From NCBI GenBank assembly GCA_027886175.1, contig JAJNNQ010000002.1:7312001-7376000 (forward strand): 64,000 nucleotides of DNA, given 5' to 3'. This stretch comes from Phylloscopus collybita (taxonomy: Eukaryota; Chordata; Aves; Passeriformes; Phylloscopidae). The translations under genes were made by a program, and so were the position numbers. Under the pieces are notes generated by a model. The model was given only the letters and a program-made list of their open reading frames with translations, had not been told where the DNA came from and made no database searches. This document shows positions 52,180 through 64,000 of this stretch, piece after piece (position 1 is the stretch's first letter; every line of letters begins with the position of its first letter).

Positions 52180-52713
52180 ACTCTCAGCTCGCTTCTCGCC
52201 CTTAGCGCGGCCCGCCTGGGCAGGATGCGGCACCACAGCGCAGTCCAGCCCCAGCCGCCCCTGCACACCCGCAGGCAGCTCCCGTGAAGCCCGGAGCAGG
52301 GAAGTTTCCCGTGGAACACCCGCAGCCGGGACAGCCGGGGTGGCCGGGACAGCCGGCGCCGCTGAGGGCCGGGCGGGCCGGGGGCGGGGCGGCGGGCGCG
52401 GCCGTGTGTCGGGAGCGCGCCCGGCGGGCGGCGGGTGGCCGCCATCTTCTCTGCGCGGCCGGCGGGAGCGCTCCCGCTGCCCCCTCCTCTGCTCCCTCCT
52501 CCTCCTTCTCCCTCCTCCCACTACGCTCCGCCGTCGCCGCCGGTCAGGAACGGGGCGACCGGGATAGCGAAGGCCGCGGGGAAGGCGGTGGACGGGGAAA
52601 CAGCCCCGCGGGGGCGGGCGGGCCGCGGGGCTCCAGACCGGGGGGTTCGTGCGGCCCCTCCGCTCGCCCTGCCGGCCGGCCGGGCCCCGCTCCCCATGGG
52701 ATAAGCTGTAAAC
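52180..52713 (+). promoter_or_regulatory. UBE3C: UBE3C CpG-island promoter and 5' leader
   Basis: CpG-dense DNA with GC boxes (GGGGGCGGGGCGG near 52380) and a perfect YY1-type element GCCGCCATCTT (52438-52448), which in housekeeping genes usually sits at or just after the start site. No TATA box. Initiation is therefore likely near 52.40-52.45 kb, giving a leader of about 270 bases. The only ATG in that leader is the two-codon upstream ORF at 52696. The opposite strand has a 163-codon open frame (52030-52521) that looks like GC-driven noise. Confidence 0.75.
52696..52704 (+). CDS. Minimal two-codon upstream ORF (ATG GGA TAA) of UBE3C
   Basis: ATG GGA TAA ends nine bases before the UBE3C start codon and is in the same frame, so its stop also proves that the main frame cannot extend upstream. 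It has G at +4 and C at -3. The main start has A at -3 and T at +4. Such minimal ORFs can hold or release scanning ribosomes. Whether this one is translated is unknown. Confidence 0.5.
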   Translation: MG

Positions 52714-52779
52714 ATGTTCAGCTTTGAAGGGGATTTCAAAACAAGGCCCAAGGTGTCCCTCGGAGGAGCGAGCAGGAAG
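52714..52779 (+). CDS. UBE3C: UBE3C coding exon 1 (residues 1-22)
   Basis: ATG at 52714 opens MFSFEGDFKTRPKVSLGGAS followed by RK, the invariant N-terminus of UBE3C, and ends in phase 0 at a GTAAGG donor (52780). UBE3C is a HECT-type E3 ubiquitin ligase of the proteasome-associated pathway (yeast Hul5 homologue). It extends K48/K29-linked chains and raises proteasome processivity. This N-terminal part helps bind the proteasome in human UBE3C. The full human protein is about 1,083 residues, so only the first 40 are in the window. The HECT domain and its catalytic Cys lie beyond the right edge. Confidence 0.96.
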
Positions 52780-54627
52780 GTAAGGAGCGGCGCCCGCCCG
52801 TGCCTGTGTCGGTTCCGCCGCCCCCCGCCCTGTTATCGGTGCTTTTACCGTCGGGCCTTCAGAAATGGGAGCAGCGATGACTAAGGTTTAATAGAGGGGG
52901 AAAACCCTCCCCTCCTGATGATGTGTTTATCTCTGATCTCCCTGCCTCTCTGTTATTATTATTTTTTTGTATAATCAGGCCACACCATCCCAGGCTTGTA
53001 GTGTAGTAAGGATTGTGGGAAGCGAGGAAATGTCTCCTTGGCTCGTCCCTCCCGCAGGCGATCGATCGATCCCGGGTGTCGTGGCTGGTGGCTCCCGAGC
53101 AGTCGCTCTCCAGGTCTCCCGGGGGGAAAGGACTCGGAGACCTGCTGTCATTTCCCTCCAGAGGGAATGTCTGGCAGTGGACCTGCCTCGCCGGCGGGAT
53201 GTGGGACACACACAGCCTCACACAACCCGAATTGCTGGGGGAGGTTCATCCACGTGAGCCGCGGCTGCCGGGTTGGTCTCTGTCAAGTTTAGGTTCAGTC
53301 AATTCGTCGTGCGCAGGGTGGGTAGCAGTTAATTGTCAGCTGCACTAGACTGTTTGATCTTGTGTTTATTGATGGGAAAGAAGCAGAATGATTTATTCAG
53401 ATCTTGCTGGTTGGACAGGGTAAGCAAATGTTTAGTCGAGCACTGAAGGGCACAGGACTTCGGAAGAACGACAGAAAGGACAAAGTGTTTTTAGAAGTGG
53501 CCTGATCTGTAGGGGTCACTTTAATTCACTGTGAAAATACTGAATCTCCCCGTTGTCATTGGAGATGACTGTGTGGGAAGCTAATGAGTTTTTCCATTAG
53601 TATTTTTGAATTTTAATTGGGTAAAAAAATAAGTCCCAAGTTTATATTAATGTGAACTAAAAGCAAGTTTGATTCTTGGAAACGTTTAAGGTTTGGCAAT
53701 ACAGTGAAGAAATGAGCAAAAAAACTGCAGGATGTGATACTAAAATCACAATGAAGTTTGCATTTTGGCATATTGACTTAATATGAAGAGAGCGTATACA
53801 GAACTTTATTTAGATTATGCAGCTTTTTCTCTGATTCATGTGCTGTCTATCTTAAGACATTTCTGTTTGTTAGGCCACGTAAACTGGCATTACATGAGTC
53901 AAAATGCCATAAATACTCCCAGCTTAAGTAGGAGTTGGCAGAACATGCCCTGGTCCTCAGCTGTACACTTCAGGTACTTTGCAACTTTTGACCCTGACTT
54001 GCTCATACTGTTTCTTGCTGAACATGTTGCCTCCTATAGAAGTAAACAACTGTCATAACATCTTCTTTTACACTTAGCAGTTTGTGAAGAGGTATCAGAG
54101 TTATGCCTATTTTAATTATATGGGACAAATTTATTAATGTTATGCAGGCATAAATTTCCAAGGGCATGTAAAGAACTGGAAACTGAAATTGATGCATAAC
54201 CTTCACTCTGTGCAGCAGAGGTTGTGGTTCATGATGAGATTGATACTGACTGCTGCACAGATTTCATGATTTTACATTGGTTCACCGAAGTGCTTGTGCT
54301 GCATCAGTGCAAATCAGTTACACGCAGCTTTGGGCATCATGGTTACATGGACATCCTAGAGTGTCCTTGAAATAGCTGCTTATTTTCAGAAGCTGTCTAC
54401 AATACTAACGATAGAATTTATTTAAGCAGTACTAAAAACTACTTCTGAACTTCAGTTTACCTGAACTTCTGTGAAAACATACTACAACAGAGATTGCTGT
54501 GGGAAGTGTTTATGTGGGTTCCATGTGATGCCTTTAAGATTTTAGCTTTTATGTTTTTCAAATTCTTTACTGCATTAGTGCATAGCTCTAAACTCCATAT
54601 AAAGTGTAGTTAACTGTCTTCACATTT

Positions 54628-54962
54628 TGGTTAGACAAAACAATCCCTCTGGGCCTGTTACCCAAGGATACCCTACAGCCTCAGGCCCTGAGAAGTATAA
54701 ACAAAGGTGATTTGTGGAGGGGAGCAAACTGGGGGAATACAACTTCATTACCTGAAGCAGTAATTGGAGGATTAATGCTAGGTAGGTAAATAGAACAAAC
54801 TTATATCTGTCTGAAAAACTTGTGACCACCATCCATTTTGGGTATAGCCCCTTGGGGAGGCTTCATCTGCCCTTAAAGTATCTGAAGGTCCTTCATTAAA
54901 TGTATCTGCTTTTATGTTTTGACTTTGTCTGGTCTCTGTTTTTAGGTAAGCCTGAATTAGAC
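54628..54962 (+). mobile_element. Probable solo LTR of an endogenous retrovirus, in UBE3C intron 1
   Basis: The 3' part has typical LTR architecture: TATAGCCCCTTGGGGAGGCT, then CCTTCATTAAATGTATCTGC (ATTAAA-type polyadenylation signal) and a GT-rich tail TTTTGACTTTGTCTGGTCTC. The 5' part (CAATCCCTCTGGGCCTGTTA, ACCCAAGGATACCCTACAGC) reads like avian ERV LTR sequence. No flanking viral genes and no clear target-site duplication. The class (ERVL-like) is a guess. Confidence 0.45.
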
Positions 54963-57900
54963 ATCACTTGAGTTTTTCATTATTTCACATCATAGGCTCC
55001 TCAGGATCATGTTTCTCATATGTATTGGGTTCATTTTTACAAAAAGCTGAATTATAAATGATTTCCTTTCAGCTTTTGGTACCAAAGACCCTCTTTTTTT
55101 GACAAATGCCCTTGCCCTCCCAAATGGTGTATAATTTGAGAAAGATCCAATGCTATACCTCTGCCATGCTTTTGGTAACTAGCTGCATACTTACTGCTGT
55201 GTGTTGTGATTCCTTTGGTGGAAGAAGGCGAAATTCAGAAACACTGGGGCCATGCAGGCTGCTTAATGCCATGAATAACTCTGTAGTCAGTTTGGGGAAG
55301 TTTCCCATACGTGGCTGCACCACTGCAGAACAATGACAAAACCTCCCCAATATGGACACAGGGACACCTGTTTGAGGAGCCAGTCAGTGCTAAAGATGCC
55401 AGTGAAGCCTGATGTGAGTACAGCTACACCAAAATAGTGATCAGCAACACCACTGGAAGTGTGGTTTTGCTGATGGAACTGCATCTGCAAACAGTGAGTG
55501 TGTTGGTCACGGCTCACATGGTGACACCTGTGTGGCACTGCCATGTGTGTCTGTAGTGTTCCCTTAGGCCTCACAAGGGGGCTGACTTCAATAAGTTCTA
55601 TCAGTACAAGCACAATGATGGAAGTAAAATTGGGGACTTGAATAATTGTGGCAGGTAGATACTGAATGTAGTGTGCCTTCTCATCACTAGTTTGTTAGGC
55701 ATTTTTGAATTACAGAAACAGAGAGCTTTGGGTCTGTTTTTGTGCAGTTTGGATCTTATATTCATGTGTGTTATGGTCTGAATTGTGTTTGCTCTTGAGA
55801 GGCACTTCAGTCCACCCATATCAAGCATCACTTGTTTTTGTTGTAGTCACAGGCTGCAAATTAATGTTCTCAAAATTACTACGTTAGTGACTGATCCTTT
55901 CAGAATATTATTGTAGCATTGTAATAATGCATTGTACAAAAGTGTAGAAATGTCAGTGATATTGTCAGTGCTTGGACTTTTTCTTCCATACCTGCTTTCA
56001 AGAATCTGCTGATTCATTTGTTTGCCCTGTTGTGCATGTTTGAGGGTGTAGATACAGGATTTTGTTTACACAGTGATAAGCTAATTTTAGAGGGTTTTAT
56101 TTATTTATTTTTCTTTTTGGGGTAGTTCATCATTACCTTTCAAACATGGTTATTTGCTTTACAAGGCTCTTCAAAAGAAAATTTCAGATTTAGTTTAATT
56201 GTAACTGGTAAACCATATTTTTGTACTTCTTAAGTAAAGTAGCCTCCAAAAATGAATGCTGTTATTTGAGTTCAATATGGGAACATCTTGAATTACTCAC
56301 GGATGTTTTGTACAGGACAGTAATTGTTGCCTGGAAGACTGTGGCTGCAGAGAGTCTGGTGTGTTAGGCAGGAAGTGCAGAGCTGTGCTTGAAGAGTTGG
56401 CTTGGGGTGCAGCTCAGATTGGCCTCACCCAACCCAACTGCGCAGGGGACTGGAGCAGATGGTCCCTTCACCTGGCTGCTTCCCAGCCCACCCCCTGTGT
56501 CCCGTGCAGGGAACATATTTCTGTTAGGTGGAGTGTCACTGGGCCTTCTGGGGACAGCTGGCAGCTTTCACCGATTTTAGCACGAGGCTGAACACAGCAC
56601 AAAATTGGTTTAACCACGTCAACCTGATTGGGGACAGTCAGGCCTAGTGTTACTTCATTAATTTCAGTCCTATTAAGGAAAATCTGAGGTAGCAATGCTT
56701 TGGTACATCCATGCAGGGGATCCACAGGCCAGAGCTGAGATGTACAAGGGACTCTGTGGCTCCACATTGTTTGATTACATTGTGAAATGTGTGAATGACA
56801 CCTTGGAAACCTAACAGGGAAAATGGGTAAAAGAATATTAAGTCAAATGGACAGTATCACTTGAGCTATCTAAATCATGCTTTTACAAATCCCAAGACTG
56901 TTCAAAATAGAGTATTTTAAAATTATAATGCATTATGAGTTGATTTAAAAAAACCCTTCTTTTTCAGAATGAGTAATACAGATGAGTTAACACAGTCGTG
57001 AAAGTGAAAGTGAAAACAACTTCATTGGTTTTGGGGTTCTTTTTGATATTTGGCTTTTTTTTGTGGAAGACACAGAAGCTTACTAATAAGCAAATATTGA
57101 TGACTCCATCTGTATTTTAAAAAGTCTCAGTAATTTCTTTTAATATGGGCATTTTTACTAATCAGAGATCTTTAATTTACAAAGTTTGTTTATATTTTAA
57201 TTTAGTAGTTACTGATTTGCTTGCTTAAATTAGTAGCATGACATTAAACATTAAATTCTTGTTTGTATTTCCCCCTGCTTTCAGCTGAAGTGCAGCGGTA
57301 GAACTCCAGAAGCACCTTGTTTGCTCTTTGTTGTCTGTATTCTACATATGAAATAACTTCTTGTGGAACTAAATTAAAAATTTTACAAACAGTAGGCTGT
57401 AAAATTACCAGCATATGGAGAGATCTGCCCATGTTGGGCTTGGTTGTTGTGGTGGATGCCTGTAGGATATAAGCATTGATGGGACAGTTAAAAACCAGTT
57501 TTGTTTCTCTCTTACTGATTGAGTGAGGAAAACAGTTAATAATTTTATGAAGGAATAATTTCTATTTTATTATAACTTATTAACCCTACACCATGACAGG
57601 ATGGAAGTGGAATGATGCTAAGGATTTCCAGTATGGGAATTCTACATTAGAATTACAAACTGAGTGTTTATTTTTGAAAGTTGGGAAAGAATTGGAATGC
57701 TTTGCCCCCTAAGACCTTTGTCCTGTCAGGCACAGGGTGCAGCTCTGTGTGCAGGTACGTACCTTATTTGAGTTAGCTGTGTTTTATCCACAATCTTGCA
57801 GTGTTACAGCCTAAGTCTTGTAATACTCTTGGAATTTCAGATCTGTGGCGTGAAAATATGAGGAGACCATCATGTTGTAAAATAATGACTGCCTGTCAGT

Positions 57901-58129
57901 AGGAAACTATACAGTTAATTCATCCTTGATTCCTTAGGCTTTTTTTCCCTCTCTCTGTAACATTTGAAATTCTCCTCATTTGAAAGCAAGCTACAAAAGA
58001 TGGAATTGTAGTTAGCTGACAGCAGTGATTATGCTGTTATTTTCAGTTACATGCTATTTTTTTTAGATTCAAACCAAACAATTTCTGCTTTTATAAATAC
58101 ATTTTCCCTGCTTGTTCTTGAGAAAATGG

Positions 58130-58226
58130 TGAGTCATCAAATGGTTGGGGTTGGAAGAGACCTTGAAGATTACCCAGTTCCAACCCCCCTGTCATGGGCA
58201 GGGGCACCTTCCACTAGAAATCGCTC
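58130..58226 (-). mobile_element. Short CR1 3'-end fragment, minus orientation, in UBE3C intron 1
   Basis: ATGGTTGGGGTTGGAAGAGA, CCTTGAAGATTACCCAGTTC, CCCCTGTCATGGGCAGGGGC and ACCTTCCACTAGA match the reverse of the CR1 3' end. About 95 bp remain. Confidence 0.88.
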
Positions 58227-58614
58227 ACCTACAGCTCTGTGTGCGATACGCATCTTAAAAATCATAATAGGGACAAACCGAGCGGAAATGTAAAAGCAAC
58301 TTTCTTGCATTTCAGTTGGCCTTTAGAGCCTTGTATCCCCAATGGTCTGTTCTGTTTGTGTTGTATATTAAGTTTTGTACCTTTAAAAGTCAAATCAAAT
58401 TCTGATTCCACCGTGTGTGGTTTTGTGGGTATCATGATAGAAGAGATTCCAGATCCTCCCAGCATCCCACAGGAAATTTCAGCTCAAGTGCTGAGGTGTT
58501 TTCCAGCAAGCACCGTGACATTGACTTCAGTGAGGCCAGGTTTTGTTGGGCCAAATGCTTCCTCCTGGGCATGGTTCAAACTCCCTTCTGCTGCAAGATT
58601 GTCTGCTCTACATA

Positions 58615-58664
58615 TAATCATATCTCTGATTATTATATCTGCTCTAATCATATCTCTGATTATT
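58615..58664. repeat. 20-bp direct duplication, period 30
   Basis: TAATCATATCTCTGATTATT occurs at 58615-58634 and 58645-58664. Each copy carries TAATCA and TGATTA cores that are near mirror complements. Confidence 0.9.
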
Positions 58665-61600
58665 CACATCATTATTAAGAAGAACCAGAAACTGGTTAAA
58701 AGCAGAATATTTCAAGCTGCTAAACATACTCAGACATGTTCAATGGAATTTCAGTTGTTGAGGTTCAGTTCAAGACATTGTAAGCCTTTTGAAATGCAAA
58801 TTTCTTTTACTATTCAGATTTAAAAAAAACAGTTGGAGTTCATCTTGTCTGAAATAATGTCGGGAAATACAAACATTGCTGAAAAGGTGGGGGATATCTC
58901 CCAATGGCCACATTTGCTCTGTAAAAATAAATGTTAAAAATTTTCCATTTATTTGCTGGAGTTACTGAATACTTGTGTTGAAAGGAATTTTATTCTATAA
59001 AATACCTAGGTCACTTCATTTGTTTTGGGAGTTGTTACTGATTTTTATATGGTTCGAGTTAAATTCAGCTGTAAAGTTGTGTTCCTCATTTTAAGGAAAG
59101 AAAAAAAGATTCTAGTTCCTGGATTTTGTAGATGAAAACCATAGAAGTTTTTATAATTGTCTACAAAAATTAGATCAAGTGTTTGTGTTTTAAAGAAAAT
59201 TCATGAAAAGTTATGCCTTGTACTTTGCATGACCTCTTGTGAAATACAAAGCATTCTCAGCTACTAACCAAAATAAACCCTCTTCATTTATAAAGAAGCA
59301 CCAAACATTTATTAATAATATTAAGTTTTTGGCTTCAGTATGTTATTATTAATTTTTTTTAAGATCAGTGTTTAGCTAGTACCTGAAATTAATTATTCAG
59401 TTTCATCTTTGCATCTGGGCATATTTAGGTTTTAAATTTATTTGCCATAAAATAGCTTGATTAACATAGCTGTCCAATTTCAGATTTTGAGAGTCAACAA
59501 ATATTAGAAGTGTTGAAAAGGGTTTAATTATGCATACGTTTTGTTTTTCTGAATCTGGATTTTGAGCCAAGAGGGCTGAAAGTTTATTTCTCTCAAGACC
59601 AAGTGTTTAAATGCAGAAAGAAAATAATGACAGTTTCTGTATTTGTGTACCTTTTTAGTCTTTTTCTACGATATGTGAAAGCTGGGAGTTCTGCAAACAC
59701 TTTTACAACCAAAAAATGTATTTCAGCAAAACAAGGGTAGGAAAACAACTTGAATTCAATTTTTTTTTTTTCATTATGGATTGAGCTGCTGTTTTTGAAG
59801 CACTGACATTGAGTTGTTCCACTGTCAGAGGGGCTGTGCTCAACTGCTGCCTTAGAGCAGTTCTGCCACCGGGAGCTTTGCTGTGGTGAACAGCACAGTG
59901 CACGGAAGTATATGTTATCCCCATGTACAAATTAACATTTCAGATGTTACTCAACATTTCTTTGGTGGCAGTCACACGTTTTTCTTTCTGTGTACTGTCC
60001 TCCATCTGCTTCCCTGTTTTCACCTCTTTCGTCCTTCTGTCTTACCCTTTGTCGCACTGTGTTTTGCTGTCACATACGCTTTCTCTGCTTTCTTGTTGCT
60101 TTGCGCTGTACCTCACAGAAGACTTCTCAAATTGGGTTTTTCATGGTGCTGCAGCAGAGCAGAAGGTTGGTTGTCTTTTCTCTGTTGGAGAAGAGGAAAG
60201 GGACTGCCAGAAGTCTCCTACATTGCATGAAAACTCACAGACTATGTGTTATTGCCTGTTCTGCACTTGTTCTGCAAGCCCTGAATGAAGAAGACCACAT
60301 CATAAAAAGTCAGGACTGTGATTCAGGGAATGGCTTTTCACTCCATGTGAGTTAGAGGTGACAGAGTCAGGACAAGCTCATGCTTCGTTCCCCCTACCTT
60401 GTCTGCCTGCCTACCTTGAGAGGAAGACTCAGCACCTGTTGAGTGCCTGTCTGGCAGGTGAAGAAGGACAGTGGCATGATCGGCACAGGATCAAGGCAAG
60501 GTGGGGAGTAGGAGTGAGCCAGGTGTGATCTTTGGGAGTTCCTGTCGGGCCATGTCCTCCTGAGGAGCTCTGGCTGTCAGCAGCAGGAGAGGTGCAGGAG
60601 CCATGGCTGTCGCTGGCAGCAGTCAGGAGACTCTGGGTGGGAGTTGTCAGACGTGTGTCACTTGAGTAACGCTGTTGTCATTCACAGCCAGCCACAGAAC
60701 AACAGCTACTGAGATTGGCTCCTTTTCACAGTGCTGGTTGTCAAGGGCCAATTCAGGGAGGATTTCAGAGGTGACTGCAGTTACCTCTCCTCAAGAAATT
60801 ATTTTGATAGAATGCCCCTTGTATTGGAAGAAGATTATTTCATGGTTCTTTTCATCTCTTTCCTAGTCCAGGTTTGTTTTCTTTTGCACATGCATGGTTA
60901 CTTTTTAATTTCTTAAGAGACAGTATTTCAGCTTGGTTTAATAACTCTCTTAGCGGGTATATTTTTCTTCAATTTGATTTAAATGTGTTCTTTAGTCATA
61001 GTTATGATCTGTGTATATCTTGTGAACATGAGTAATAGTATTGTTTTACACGTAATAATTCATTAAAGGTGGGTTGTACTTACCTGAATATTTTATTGTC
61101 TTACGACAGTTCTTCTATTTTATTTAATTTACACTTTAACAAGTTGGCTTTTTTTTTTTTTTAAACAAGTACTCAAAGGAAGTATGTAGCTGACTAAAAA
61201 CTTAAGTTTTGTTTAAGAGTGGATTGGATTAAAGACTGTTTGCTACAAAGAAACCCAGTTCTTCAGCAGTGAAAAGCTGGTGATACATTAAGGATGCACT
61301 GCCCTCCCTCTTCAAATGACTTCAAATTGTTTGTTTCTGATAAACCCTCTGGCCACTTATTTTCCTTTATCTACTAATAATTTCTATTTTCTGTCTTTGC
61401 TTGTGTTTTTTTCATGCCATTCTCTTCTCTTTTCATGCATAGCAATTTGTTTTCCTTTTCCTGTGTTTTGTTCTGCTTTTTCTTTCAATTCTCTCTGAAG
61501 TGTAAGGACAAATTACAAAACATTGTTTCTAAGCAGAAATGCACTCTACACAGTGCTGTCTGCAGAATGATCACTTCTAAACTGGGGCATTTCAACAGCT

Positions 61601-63152
61601 TCTTTAATGCATCAAGTATCAGCTGTTGAAAAAGTCCTGAAACTTTAAGCCATTTGTTGGTTATTAATTCAGTACATTGTTTTGTCTTTGTGTGTGCCTT
61701 TCTGTACCGCTTGAGTGGAGATACATCATTCTTATGTGTGGATTTCCTTACATTTGTTTGTACTGTGTTTAACACATGGAACAAACCCTGTCTTTAGAGG
61801 GCTGTAGTTAGTGGTGTCTTTGGCCATAAATACTGTCATATGTCAAATACAAAATAACCTTGTGGTATTTTTTTTTTCTTTTTCACTCTCTTGGTGGTCT
61901 GTGTTAGAGTATTTTGTATCCTAAAGAAACTAAGAGAATCATGACTTTTCTTCCTCTGTATCATCAAAAAAGAAATGCAGAAGAGTTTTGCTCTCATTTT
62001 TTGTATCTGCTGATAGACATTGAGAGTATTCCAGCACCGTTGTTTTAGCTGTAGTTAAATATTTTATAAACATTTGTTTGCCAGCTTCAAATTGATTTTT
62101 CTGTATTAAAATACAGTACATTTTCTGCTTGAGTGTTTTTTAATTTCTTAACTTCTCTAGGCTAATAGGGGCATACGGAGAAAAATGAAGTTGTCGTATG
62201 TGTCGTAGTGTCAAAAAATGAAAATAATTTCTGTAAATCTGCTGTGTGTTTTGGACTGGATTTGGGAAGGTGCCAGGGTGCTTTCATCTCTTGTTGCCCT
62301 CAGTGGAAGCTGAATACTGTGCATCAAAATTGAATTATTTTGTATATTTCCTTGGAAATTACCTACAACCATCCAGTAAGAGACTCTTGCAAATAAAGCT
62401 TTGTTTATATATTGTAATCTATGAGAACTCATGTAAGATTGTGATTTAAAAGCTAATGCTAATTTCTGTTGTAATAATATTGGGGTTTGAAGCCTCATGA
62501 ATACTTAAGTATTCTTATCTTTTTCTCTGTTGCTGAGATCACTGTCCTGAAAGATTTGATGCGTAGCCTTAATCTGGGTGAGGAATTCAAAATTTTAAAA
62601 GAAAAATTTCTTGCCATTTATGCTGTTGCTCTCTCAAGCTTTGAGAAAATGGATAAGAAGTAAATATAAGAGCTTCATGCTTTTTTGCACGTTAGACAAA
62701 AGCGTGGAGCTTTGGAACAGGATGTGATTGCTCTGAACGTGCCACAGCTTGCTGGGAGCACCTGGGCCAGGGATTTATGTACTTTCCAGGCAAGGAAAGC
62801 ACTGAGACTTCTGGTGTGATCTGGTGGGACTGAGAGCTTACTATGCTCCAGCTCTGCTGTTTGTAAATGGGTGATGTTTGCCAGGGTAGTTGGGATGCTA
62901 AGAACACAAAGGTGAACAGGGATCAGTACAGTTTGCTGCTCTTTGCTTGTCGGTTTTCATAGGGACATAACTTCCCTCCATCACTGTTCTTTTGGGAGGG
63001 TGGCAAGCCGTGTGTTTGTGAGTTCAGAAAATGATTAACACCTACTTTTCTCTATGTTTTACATGTTAGGCATTTTGAGCAATCCCTGAAGTGAAGTCTG
63101 CAGTAAATGTTCTGGATGAAAATGCAGTAGCATCTTTCTTTGTGTCTTACAG

Positions 63153-63206
63153 GAAGAAAAGGCTTCTCTCCTCCATCGTACTCAGGAAGAAAGGAGAAAA
63201 CGAGAG
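63153..63206 (+). CDS. UBE3C: UBE3C coding exon 2 (residues 23-40)
   Basis: After the acceptor TCTTACAG the exon encodes EEKASLLHRTQEERRKRE and ends in phase 0 at a GTAAAG donor (63207). The charged E/R-rich segment is the start of the helix that leads into the IQ motif of UBE3C, which is encoded downstream of this window. It joins exon 1 without a frame shift and gives the expected UBE3C N-terminus. Confidence 0.96.
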
Positions 63207-64000
63207 GTAAAGTAACCTGTAAGCGTTTGCCTGCCCACTGGATTTTTCTTTGGTGTTACATTTACAGTACAAAGTACTTATGCTGCAGTGGCACTTAGTT
63301 CAGCATGTTTTCTTTCAGTTTGCAAGTTCTGTATAGTCTTAAAGTGTGCTTTAATTGGCAAAACAATTTGAGTGTTTTAAGATGTTTCTTAGAAGTGCTT
63401 TTCATCTCAAAAGAAGATAAGCATGTACTGGGTGCGAAGGGAATTTTGCCTCTTATTTTGATATTTATTGGATCTAGTCTTTGTTGAGAAAAGATAGGGA
63501 TTTGGCTAGTAAATTGCAAATTTTACCTCGTCCATAATCTACTATGGGTTGATCTCAGCAAACTTTCTTCTGCTCCTGGTTCTGCTATGGTTCCTTGGCT
63601 GACCTTTAGTACTTCACTTCCCCAGTGTGTGCCTCAGTTCTGTGAAGGTAAAATCAGAACGGTGGTTCTTGAATGCTTTAAAAACTGCTGAAGTACTTTG
63701 AAATCACCTGACAATTAAGGAGCAGTGAGAAGCTGATGGTGTGATGCTTTAAGCAACCTTAATACTGGTTTGTGATATAAGCCTACTGCTCTGGAAAATT
63801 CAGTCTGAAATAATGCAAAGGAGGAATAAGCACTGAAATGAAGAACCCAAAATCTAGTAGTATGAAATTTGAGTCAATATGTTCATTTTGTGGTTTTTTC
63901 CCCCACCCCTCCCATATAAGTCGAAAAAGTTTTGGTGTTAAATACTGATTAAAAAATATAACTATGCAAGTTTCATGCTCATGAAGAAAACAGTTCTTTG
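63207..64000 (+). other. UBE3C: UBE3C intron 2 (partial, runs off the window)
   Basis: Starts at the GTAAAG donor. No further coding exon is seen before the right edge. Confidence 0.85.

Larger units (their letters stand above)
52780..63152 (+). other. UBE3C: UBE3C intron 1 (10,373 bp)
   Basis: Phase-0 intron between GTAAGG and TCTTACAG. It holds a probable LTR at 54.6-54.96 kb, a short CR1 piece at 58.13 kb and a 20-bp direct duplication at 58.6 kb. Otherwise it is unique AT-rich DNA with no further exon that I can support. Confidence 0.9.

Noticed and set aside
52030..52521. 163-codon minus-strand frame opposite the UBE3C promoter
   Set aside because: Arg/Pro-rich GC artefact that runs into a simple repeat. 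A divergent transcript is possible but not coding evidence.
52435..52704. 89-codon upstream frame in the UBE3C leader
   Set aside because: It opens with GTG, not ATG. The only ATG in it is the two-codon ORF at 52696.

Overview
This window is a piece of a bird chromosome, plus strand as given. Several degenerate 3' ends of CR1 retrotransposons (the dominant avian LINE) with their typical flanking wording, the exon-intron style of the genes, and the gene order MNX1 - UBE3C all point to an avian genome. I cannot fix the species from sequence alone. Only two protein-coding genes are visible. They are transcribed divergently, with about 40.5 kb between their start codons. In human the same pair lies on 7q36.3 in the same orientation, as I recall with a larger gap.

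Region by region: 1-8.5 kb is sequence downstream of MNX1, with a CpG-rich patch (about 5.83-6.25 kb), an (ATT)n microsatellite (about 6.97-7.02 kb) and several CpG-retaining, TAAT-rich stretches that look like conserved regulatory DNA. 8.5-12.6 kb is the complete MNX1 (HB9) homeobox gene on the minus strand: three coding exons, a 366-residue protein, a 1,989-bp intron 1 and a 92-bp intron 2. 12.4-17.2 kb is its upstream region. It holds a 24-bp GC minisatellite, a 16-bp palindrome, a 240-bp polypyrimidine tract and three blocks that look like enhancers. 17.2-51.6 kb is a gene desert with candidate enhancers (about 18.5, 25.0, 37.9 and 43.9 kb), a CpG-rich patch bordered by a 60-T run and a 10-bp minisatellite (20.4-21.4 kb), CR1 fragments and one probable solo LTR. 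52.2-52.85 kb is the CpG-island promoter and first coding exon of UBE3C on the plus strand. The rest of the window is its 10.37-kb first intron, its 54-bp second coding exon at 63.15 kb and the start of intron 2. The gene continues past the right edge.

The two genes have unrelated jobs. MNX1 is a developmental transcription factor for motor neurons and pancreas, and the desert is probably its regulatory landscape. UBE3C is a housekeeping HECT ubiquitin ligase with a GC-box/YY1 promoter. I found no tRNA, rRNA, CRISPR, operon or other prokaryote-style system, and no convincing unknown protein-coding gene. The points most worth checking are the exchange of homopolymer tracts in MNX1, the two-codon upstream ORF of UBE3C, the minisatellite that forms an array of DR4-like half-sites, and inverted repeats inside the candidate enhancers.
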